From positions 1-12,884 of the forward strand of contig CAJKSU010000068.1 of the NCBI GenBank assembly GCA_905202605.1: a DNA stretch of 12,884 bases. The letters run 5' to 3'. Shown here piece by piece: positions 7,715-12,884 of the stretch. The notes under the pieces are model-generated. The model ran no database searches and was not told the origin of the DNA. It saw only the letters and a program-made list of their open reading frames with translations. The position numbers and the translations under genes were made by a program. The stretch's first letter is position 1. Every line of letters starts with the position of its first letter. The DNA is from an uncultured Eubacteriales bacterium. GTDB lineage: Bacteria; Bacillota; Clostridia; Oscillospirales; Oscillospiraceae.

Positions 7715-8521
7715 ATGAACATTCGATTTGACCATCAGGTCTGCGTTGTCACCGGCGCAGGCTCCGGCATCGGTTTCACCTGTGCCAAGTTGATGGCTGA
7801 AAGCGGCGCAACCGTCGCCATGATTGGACGGAACGCAGAAAAAATCCAGATGGCAGCCGACATGCTGAAGGATTCCGGCGATGTCCATGCCTACGCGCTG
7901 GACGTTTCTGATGTAGAGGCAATTCCCGGCGTGGTGGAGAAGATCCGTCAGGAACTGGGCGAGATCCGTTTCCTGATTCAGGCTGCCGGCATTATGGCAG
8001 GCGGTCCCGGCGTGGATCTCACGCCCCAGGAGTGGGATCGGGTGATGAACACCAACGCCAAGGGGCTGTTCTTTATGATGCAGCAGTGCGTCAAACAGTC
8101 CATGATTCCCCAGAACTTCGGCGCCATCGTCAATATTGCATCCATGGCGGGCATTCGCGGCATGACCCCGCCCATGTGCTCCGCCCAGTATTCCGCCAGC
8201 AAAGGCGCGGTGGTTTCCGTCTCCATGCAGGCAGCCGTTGAATGGGCCTCCAGCCGGATTCGTGTCAATGCCATTGCCCCCGGCGGCGTGCTCTCCGGCG
8301 GCGCAGGCGTTCACATCCCGAAGGAAGGGAAGCCCGGCCCCGGCGGTTCCGGCGCACCCGGTCCCGGCCCCGGTGGCCCCACCACCGGCGTTCCCACCGG
8401 TCGGCTCTCTGACCCGGAGGAGATCGCCGGTATGGCAGCTTATCTCCTCAGCGAGTACAGCGAGAACACCACCGGTCAGGTGATCGTCATCGACGGCGGC
8501 TCTACCGCTGTTGGTTATTAA
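7715..8521 (+). CDS. SDR-family NAD(P)-dependent oxidoreductase with a Gly/Pro-rich loop insertion
   Basis: A 268-residue classical short-chain dehydrogenase/reductase. The Rossmann motif TGAGSGIG is at 13-20. Arg39 at the end of strand 2 (MIGRN) suggests NADP(H). The catalytic set is present: Asn114 in NTNAKG, Ser143 in NIASMAG, and Tyr159/Lys163 in YSASK. The usual NNAG is QAAG (89-92), losing the first Asn. The VNAIAPGG block (184-191) is followed by a collagen-like insertion rich in Gly and Pro (about 202-228, nt 8318-8398) where other SDRs have the substrate-covering loop, then the normal GRLSDPEEIA and the C-terminal VIDGGS. TAGGAGG at 7701-7707 supports the start. It is the last gene of the secA cluster and a strong terminator follows 26 bases later. 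The substrate is unknown; related proteins are often annotated as 3-oxoacyl-ACP reductase-like, but nothing here proves that. Confidence 0.9.
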   Translation: MNIRFDHQVCVVTGAGSGIGFTCAKLMAESGATVAMIGRNAEKIQMAADMLKDSGDVHAYALDVSDVEAIPGVVEKIRQELGEIRFLIQAAGIMAGGPGVDLTPQEWDRVMNTNAKGLFFMMQQCVKQSMIPQNFGAIVNIASMAGIRGMTPPMCSAQYSASKGAVVSVSMQAAVEWASSRIRVNAIAPGGVLSGGAGVHIPKEGKPGPGGSGAPGPGPGGPTTGVPTGRLSDPEEIAGMAAYLLSEYSENTTGQVIVIDGGSTAVGY

Positions 8522-8547
8522 TCTTCACAGAACTTCATTTTTGCAGG

Positions 8548-8586
8548 AATTCCGTCTGTATTTTGCAATACAGACGGAATTTTTTG
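8548..8586 (+). terminator. Intrinsic terminator of the secA-SDR cluster
   Basis: A perfect 13-bp stem (AATTCCGTCTGTA at 8548-8560 with its complement at 8569-8581), an 8-base loop, and a run of six T at 8580-8585. It begins 26 bases after the SDR stop. Confidence 0.92.
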
Positions 8587-8666
8587 AAGATTTCTTTTCA
8601 AATACAGGTTTTTTTGTGATCATTTACTTCATTTCGCTAAATTTTATGAATTTTATATTTTTCTTC

Positions 8667-8695
8667 TTGCATTTTTCCTTTTTACGTGCTACAAT
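8667..8695 (+). promoter_or_regulatory. Sigma-A type promoter of the glycine riboswitch/AGCS unit
   Basis: -35 TTGCAT at 8667-8672, a 17-base spacer, and -10 TACAAT at 8690-8695 preceded by an extended -10 TG (8687-8688). The start of transcription would fall near 8702, just upstream of the structured leader. An A/T-rich tract precedes the -35. Confidence 0.8.
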
Positions 8696-8712
8696 CGGCT
8701 CATACAAAATAT

Positions 8713-8761
8713 GTGCAGAATGCACCGGCCAGAAGCGCCGCGACTGTCTGGGAGCCTGCAC
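8713..8761 (+). other. Leader helix 5' of the glycine aptamer, possible ghost-aptamer partner
   Basis: GTGCAG at 8713-8718 can pair with CTGCAC at 8756-8761, forming a helix that abuts the aptamer P1 and shares base 8761 with it. The enclosed sequence lacks the conserved glycine-aptamer core, so this is not a second full aptamer. Singlet glycine riboswitches usually carry a short ghost aptamer on one side that docks against the functional one; a 5' ghost would make this the type-2 arrangement, which is typical of transporter genes. The assignment is inference from position and pairing. Confidence 0.45.
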
Positions 8762-8834
8762 TCTGGAGAATCCCGAAACCGGGTGCCGAAGGGGCAAACA
8801 GCCATGCTGTAATCTCTCAGGCAAAAGGACAGAG
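8761..8834 (+). ncRNA. Glycine riboswitch (single aptamer)
   Basis: The conserved glycine-aptamer core is clear: CTCTGGAGA at 8761-8769, CCGAAGGGGCAA at 8786-8797, and AATCTCTCAGGCAAAAGGAC at 8811-8830. P1 is CTCTG (8761-8765) with CAGAG (8830-8834). P2 pairs GAGA with TCTC. Two local hairpins are CCCG/CGGG (8772-8783) and ACAGC/GCTGT (8798-8810). Downstream are a terminator and then an AGCS transporter, the expected regulon for this class. GAATCCC (8768-8774), which lies inside P2 and the first hairpin, is the exact complement of GGGATTC (8847-8853) in the terminator, which suggests a transcriptional OFF switch. Confidence 0.93.
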
Positions 8835-8841
8835 CTTATCG

Positions 8842-8878
8842 ATGCTGGGATTCGCCATCATGCGTCCCAGCATTTTTT
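8842..8878 (+). terminator. Riboswitch expression-platform terminator
   Basis: A 9-bp stem, ATGCTGGGA (8842-8850) with TCCCAGCAT (8865-8873), an inner CGC/GCG helix in the loop, and six T at 8873-8878. It ends 37 bases before the AGCS start codon and begins 8 bases after aptamer P1, as in a transcription-terminating riboswitch. Confidence 0.9.
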
Positions 8879-8915
8879 GTTATTCAGGGGTAAATATGTT
8901 AGGAGTGATACCACC

Positions 8916-10421
<1,506 letters not shown>

Positions 10422-10437
10422 AAATTCATGCTATTCT

Positions 10438-10467
10438 TCCCCCAGCCCCTTCTGGCTGGGGGATTTT
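10438..10467 (+). terminator. Intrinsic terminator after the AGCS gene
   Basis: A 10-bp G/C-rich stem, TCCCCCAGCC (10438-10447) with GGCTGGGGGA (10454-10463), a 6-base loop, and a short run of four T. The weak T-run is offset by the very stable stem. Confidence 0.85.
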
Positions 10468-10532
10468 ACTGAAAAGCGGCAGATTGCCGGAATTATATTG
10501 GATAAAACCGCCCAATACTGTTGATTTTTCTC

Positions 10533-10561
10533 TTGCAGGGGACTATACGGATTGATATAAT
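10533..10561 (+). promoter_or_regulatory. Promoter of ilvE
   Basis: -35 TTGCAG at 10533-10538, a 17-base spacer, a perfect TATAAT at 10556-10561 and an extended -10 TG at 10553-10554. The untranslated leader would be only about 28 bases, too short for a T-box or peptide attenuator, so control must act at the promoter or elsewhere. Confidence 0.85.
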
Positions 10562-10595
10562 AGAAATAAATTCATCCCATGGAGGTTGATATAAA

Positions 10596-11663
10596 ATGGA
10601 AAAAATCCCTGTAACGCTGACGACTCATTATAAAGAAAAGCCCGTCGGCTCTGATATCCCCTTCGGCGTCATTATGACTGACCATATGTTCCTGATGAAC
10701 TATGATCCCGAGCACGGCTGGCATGACGGACGGATTGTCCCCTATGCTCCTTTCCAGATTGATCCTGCCTGCATGGTGCTGCACTATGCTCAGGAAATCT
10801 TTGAGGGCATGAAGGCCTACCGGGACGCTGAGGGCAGGATTCGCCTGTTCCGCCCGGAGGAGAACTTCAAGCGCATGAACAACTCCTGCATCCGTATGAG
10901 CATCCCGGAGATCGATGTGGACTACTGCGTTGAGGCAGTCAAGCAGTTGGTTACTCTGGAAAAGGACTGGGTTCCCTCCGCGCCCAACACCTCTCTGTAC
11001 ATCCGTCCCTTCATCTTTGCCTCCGACAATCACATCGGCGTACATGCTTCCCATACCTATCAGTTCGCCATCATCCTCAGCCCCGTCGGTCCCTACTATG
11101 CAACCGGTCTGGCTCCTGTCAACATCATGATCGAGCAGGACGATGTCCGTGCCGTTCGCGGCGGCACCGGCTTCACCAAGTGCGGCGGCAACTATGCGGC
11201 CTCTCTGCGTGCCGGTGAGCGTGCCGAGGAAAAGGGCTTCTCTCAGGTTCTCTGGCTGGACGGCGTAGAGCGCAAGTACATCGAAGAGGTCGGCGCAATG
11301 AACGTGCTGTTTAAGATTAACGGCAAGATCGTCACCCCTGCGCTCAATGGCTCCATCCTCCCCGGCATCACCCGGAAGAGCTGCCTGCAGATTCTGCGGG
11401 ATAAGGGCTTTGAGGTAGAAGAGCGCAAGCTCAGCGTAGACGAGCTGATCGGCGCCGCACAGGACGGCTCTCTGGAGGAGGCCTTCGGCTCCGGCACTGC
11501 TGCCGTTATCTCCCCCATCGGCGAGCTGAGCTACGGCGGTGAGAACTATGTGGTTTCCGGCGGCAAGATTGGCCCCGTGGCACAGGATCTCTATGACACC
11601 CTCACCGGCATTCAGTGGGGCCGTGTGGCAGATCCCTATGGCTGGAGCCATGTGATCTGCTGA
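10596..11663 (+). CDS. ilvE: Branched-chain amino acid aminotransferase
   Basis: A PLP-dependent fold-type IV transaminase that interconverts Leu, Ile and Val with their 2-oxo acids using 2-oxoglutarate/glutamate; cytoplasmic. It has 355 residues, matching the longer IlvE type. Visible marks are LHYAQEIFEGMKAYR (62-76), the PLP lysine Lys195 in GGTGFTKCGGNYAAS, the YIEEVGAMN block (228-236, with Glu230/Glu231), NGSILPGITR (251-260) and the phosphate-binding GSGTAAV (298-304). GGAGG at 10581-10585, ten bases ahead of the ATG, supports the start. It stands alone between a consensus promoter and a 15-bp terminator, with no other ilv or leu genes beside it, so it may serve both degradation and synthesis of branched-chain amino acids. 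Confidence 0.96.
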   Translation: MEKIPVTLTTHYKEKPVGSDIPFGVIMTDHMFLMNYDPEHGWHDGRIVPYAPFQIDPACMVLHYAQEIFEGMKAYRDAEGRIRLFRPEENFKRMNNSCIRMSIPEIDVDYCVEAVKQLVTLEKDWVPSAPNTSLYIRPFIFASDNHIGVHASHTYQFAIILSPVGPYYATGLAPVNIMIEQDDVRAVRGGTGFTKCGGNYAASLRAGERAEEKGFSQVLWLDGVERKYIEEVGAMNVLFKINGKIVTPALNGSILPGITRKSCLQILRDKGFEVEERKLSVDELIGAAQDGSLEEAFGSGTAAVISPIGELSYGGENYVVSGGKIGPVAQDLYDTLTGIQWGRVADPYGWSHVIC

Positions 11664-11684
11664 TTCACTTCTCTGATTATGATG

Positions 11685-11724
11685 AACAGGTTCGCTGCAT
11701 TTCATTTGCAGCGAACCTGTTTTT
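11685..11724 (+). terminator. Intrinsic terminator of ilvE
   Basis: A perfect 15-bp stem, AACAGGTTCGCTGCA (11685-11699) with its complement at 11707-11721, a 7-base loop and a T-run at 11720-11724. It starts 21 bases after the ilvE stop. Confidence 0.93.
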
Positions 11725-11777
11725 GCGCTTACAGCACCTTTGACCGTTTCAGGTATACCAGCTATACCGACACTAAA

Positions 11778-11807
11778 CGCCGCCAGTGCTCCAAGACGCT
11801 GACGGCG
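11778..11807 (-). terminator. Possible terminator of the minus-strand membrane protein gene
   Basis: CGCCGCCAG (11778-11786) can pair with CTGACGGCG (11799-11807) with one mismatch, and flanking ACAC/GTGT may extend the stem across a bulge. On the minus strand a short TTTA follows. It lies 6 bases beyond the minus-strand stop, which suits a terminator, but the T-run is poor. Confidence 0.45.
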
Positions 11808-11813
11808 GGGGTG

Positions 11814-12068
11814 TTATTTTGACCCTTTCCGGATCCCCCAGCAGAGGATTTCCTCCAGAATTCCAAGCAGAATAACGGGGATCACAAAGTTTTTCCGCCC
11901 CAAAAGATACGCACCCAGCGCGATCAGACAGAGCAGTGGGAACACAAACAGCTGCACCATCCACGGTGCGGCATATGGGGTCCCCTGTCTTTTTTTCAGC
12001 TGTATTTTCAGAATTGCCGCGACCATCAACAGGCCGGTCAGCAGCCCCAGCAGCACCGCATCCTCCAT
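11814..12068 (-). CDS. Small hydrophobic membrane protein, function unknown
   Basis: An 84-residue protein that I do not recognise. It is mostly hydrophobic, with likely membrane segments at about 4-20 (VLLGLLTGLLMVAAI), 36-56 (MVQLFVFPLLCLIALGAYLL) and 60-77 (FVIPVILLGILEEILCWGI). Basic patches (KIQLKKRQG after segment 1, RKGSK at the end) suggest those parts face the cytoplasm. An ATG at 12099-12101 would give 95 residues but has no good ribosome binding site. AGGAGG (plus strand 12075-12080) lies 6 bases before the ATG at 12066-12068, so the shorter form is preferred. A promoter-like pair lies upstream on the minus strand and a weak hairpin follows the stop. The gene is real by start signal, promoter and hydrophobic pattern, but homology is unproven. 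Confidence 0.7.
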   Translation of the reverse strand: MEDAVLLGLLTGLLMVAAILKIQLKKRQGTPYAAPWMVQLFVFPLLCLIALGAYLLGRKNFVIPVILLGILEEILCWGIRKGSK

Positions 12069-12074
12069 GCTCAT

Positions 12075-12080
12075 CCTCCT
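12075..12080 (-). promoter_or_regulatory. Ribosome binding site deciding the start of the small membrane protein
   Basis: AGGAGG on the minus strand, with 6 bases to the ATG at 12068 and none to the ATG at 12074. This excludes 12074 and disfavours the upstream ATG at 12101. Confidence 0.7.
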
Positions 12081-12131
12081 GACCAAACGAGCGTCGTTCA
12101 TTTTCCGCTCATTTTTCCAATTTCTTTCCCT

Positions 12132-12160
12132 ATCCTATCACATTTCGACCTTTCCCGCAA
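12132..12160 (-). promoter_or_regulatory. Promoter of the small membrane protein gene
   Basis: Read on the minus strand: -35 TTGCGG (12160-12155), a 17-base spacer, and -10 TAGGAT (12137-12132) with an extended TG. Both hexamers are imperfect. It points away from the deaminase promoter, with 25 bases between the two -35 elements. Confidence 0.55.
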
Positions 12161-12185
12161 TCTTTTCCGAAGGCACAGAAAATAC

Positions 12186-12214
12186 TTGCAGCTTGAACCC
12201 AAAATCGGTATAAT
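12186..12214 (+). promoter_or_regulatory. Promoter of the dCMP deaminase gene
   Basis: -35 TTGCAG at 12186-12191, a 17-base spacer and a perfect TATAAT at 12209-12214. It leaves a leader of about 34 bases. Confidence 0.8.
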
Positions 12215-12254
12215 ACGGGTATAAATCGACCTTATCCCGCTTCGGAGGTACCCT

Positions 12255-12752
12255 ATGGAACGTATTGATAAAACAAATTACTATCTCGATATTGCTCAGA
12301 CCGTGCTGGAACGCTCCACCTGCCGCCGCCGCCACTATGGCGCGATCATCGTCCGCAATGATGAGATCATCGCCACCGGCTACAACGGCGCCCCCAGAGG
12401 GCGGATCAACTGCGACGAGCTGGGCTATTGCGTCCGGGAGCAGCTGGAAATCCCCAGCGGCGAGCGCTATGAGCTGTGCCGCTCCGTCCACGCGGAGGCC
12501 AATGCCATTATCTCCGCCTCCCGCCGGGAGTGCATCGGCGCTACGCTCTACCTCTGTGGTCGGGATGCCGCCTCCGGCGAGCTGCTCCGTGACACCACCT
12601 CCTGCTCCATGTGCCGCAGGAATATCATCAACGCCGGGATCGCCGAGGTCGTGATCCGCAATACTCCCACTGAGTTTACCGTGGTGGATGTGGAGGATTG
12701 GGTGAAAAATGACGAGTCCATCGCCGGGATCAGCTGCGGCGTGAAAAAGTAA
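12255..12752 (+). CDS. Cytidine/deoxycytidylate (dCMP) deaminase family protein
   Basis: A 165-residue zinc-dependent deaminase. The best guess is conversion of dCMP to dUMP, feeding thymidylate synthesis in the cytoplasm. Marks are TGYNGAPRG (41-49) with Cys53 and Cys59 after it, the zinc/proton-shuttle motif HAE (His79, Glu81) in CRSVHAEANAI, and the second zinc motif CSMC (Cys117, Cys120) followed by RRNIINAGI. The usual Pro before the first Cys of PCxxC is Ser116, a mild deviation. Length and the NGAP block fit the dCMP deaminase/ComEB group better than free cytidine deaminases. The start is supported by GGAGG at 12244-12248, six bases upstream. It has its own promoter, diverges from the small membrane protein gene, and is followed 80 bases later by a tRNA gene; no clear terminator lies between them. 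Confidence 0.9.
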   Translation: MERIDKTNYYLDIAQTVLERSTCRRRHYGAIIVRNDEIIATGYNGAPRGRINCDELGYCVREQLEIPSGERYELCRSVHAEANAIISASRRECIGATLYLCGRDAASGELLRDTTSCSMCRRNIINAGIAEVVIRNTPTEFTVVDVEDWVKNDESIAGISCGVKK

Positions 12753-12784
12753 GGGCTTTCGCCGGGATTTCTCAAAATTCGCTC

Positions 12785-12812
12785 TTGCAATTTTCCTGTT
12801 TTGTGCTATAAT
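12785..12812 (+). promoter_or_regulatory. Promoter of the tRNA-Arg gene
   Basis: -35 TTGCAA at 12785-12790, a 16-base spacer, a perfect TATAAT at 12807-12812 and an extended -10 TG at 12804-12805. The tRNA begins about 20 bases after the -10. Confidence 0.82.
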
Positions 12813-12832
12813 AATCCATGCACAAAACATAT

Positions 12833-12884
12833 GCGCCAGTGGCTCAATGGATAGAGCATCGGATTCCGGTTCCGAGGGTTGGGG
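12833..12884 (+). tRNA. tRNA-Arg (anticodon CCG), 5' part, cut by the window end
   Basis: The cloverleaf reads as follows: acceptor 5' strand GCGCCAG (12833-12839), T8 and G9, D-stem GCTC/GAGC (12842-12845 with 12854-12857), anticodon stem TCGGA/TCCGA (12859-12863 with 12871-12875), and the 7-base loop TTCCGGT with CCG at 12866-12868. CCG reads the CGG arginine codon. The T arm and acceptor 3' strand lie beyond the window. Confidence 0.93.

Noticed and set aside
8511..8915. In-frame extension of the AGCS gene upstream, giving 636 residues
   Set aside because: The extension crosses a strong terminator, the promoter, the riboswitch and its terminator. The start at 8916 has a ribosome binding site and fits the family N-terminus.
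10477..10489. Hairpin CGGCA/TGCCG upstream of the ilvE promoter
   Set aside because: A 5-bp stem outside the transcript, not next to a promoter element, and not an attenuator.
10572..11705. A 377-residue minus-strand open frame opposite ilvE
   Set aside because: It shadows a clear aminotransferase gene, begins inside the ilvE terminator, and has no recognisable motif.
11752..11768. Small inverted repeat GGTATA/TATACC
   Set aside because: Only 6 bp, with no T-run and no promoter or operator beside it; a chance palindrome is likely.
12768..12796. AAAATT/AATTTT pairing after the deaminase gene as a terminator
   Set aside because: It is an A/T-only stem without a T-run and overlaps the tRNA promoter -35.

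Overview
The window looks like chromosomal DNA of a moderately GC-rich member of the Clostridia, probably an Oscillospiraceae-type gut bacterium. The reasons are the single-chain clade II PurL of about 1230 residues, the AGGAGG-type ribosome binding sites, the glycine riboswitch ahead of an AGCS transporter, and the strong G/C preference at third codon positions. The taxonomic call is inference. Most of the content is housekeeping and metabolic. I see no mobile element, CRISPR array, toxin-antitoxin or defence genes.

Layout: (1) 70-8521 is a tight same-strand cluster: the C-terminal part of secA, pgeF, a solute-binding lipoprotein, purL, an MBL-fold hydrolase and an SDR oxidoreductase. Gaps run from a 4-base overlap to about 30 bases, each gene has its own Shine-Dalgarno sequence, and a strong intrinsic terminator (8548-8586) closes the cluster. 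The first ~69 bases do not read as SecA in any frame, so secA is either interrupted there or the sequence end is faulty. (2) 8587-10468 is a self-contained unit: an extended -10 promoter, a single-aptamer glycine riboswitch with its own terminator, an alanine/glycine:cation symporter, and a terminator. (3) 10533-11724 is a monocistronic ilvE with its own promoter and terminator. (4) 11770-12752 holds a small membrane protein on the minus strand and, diverging from it, a dCMP deaminase-family gene, with back-to-back promoters between them. (5) 12785-12884 is a promoter followed by the 5' part of tRNA-Arg(CCG), cut by the window edge.

How the genes work together: the secA cluster mixes protein export, peptidoglycan editing or purine nucleoside chemistry (PgeF), substrate capture and de novo purine synthesis (PurL). 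The AGCS transporter and IlvE are both amino-acid genes but are transcribed separately. The most informative regulatory element is the glycine riboswitch: a stretch inside the aptamer (8768-8774) is exactly complementary to a stretch overlapping the terminator stem (8847-8853). This predicts that glycine turns the transporter OFF. Other points worth checking are a collagen-like Gly/Pro-rich insertion in the SDR substrate loop, a 51-residue acidic insertion in the solute-binding protein, and a recurring TTGCA -35 element in the promoters.
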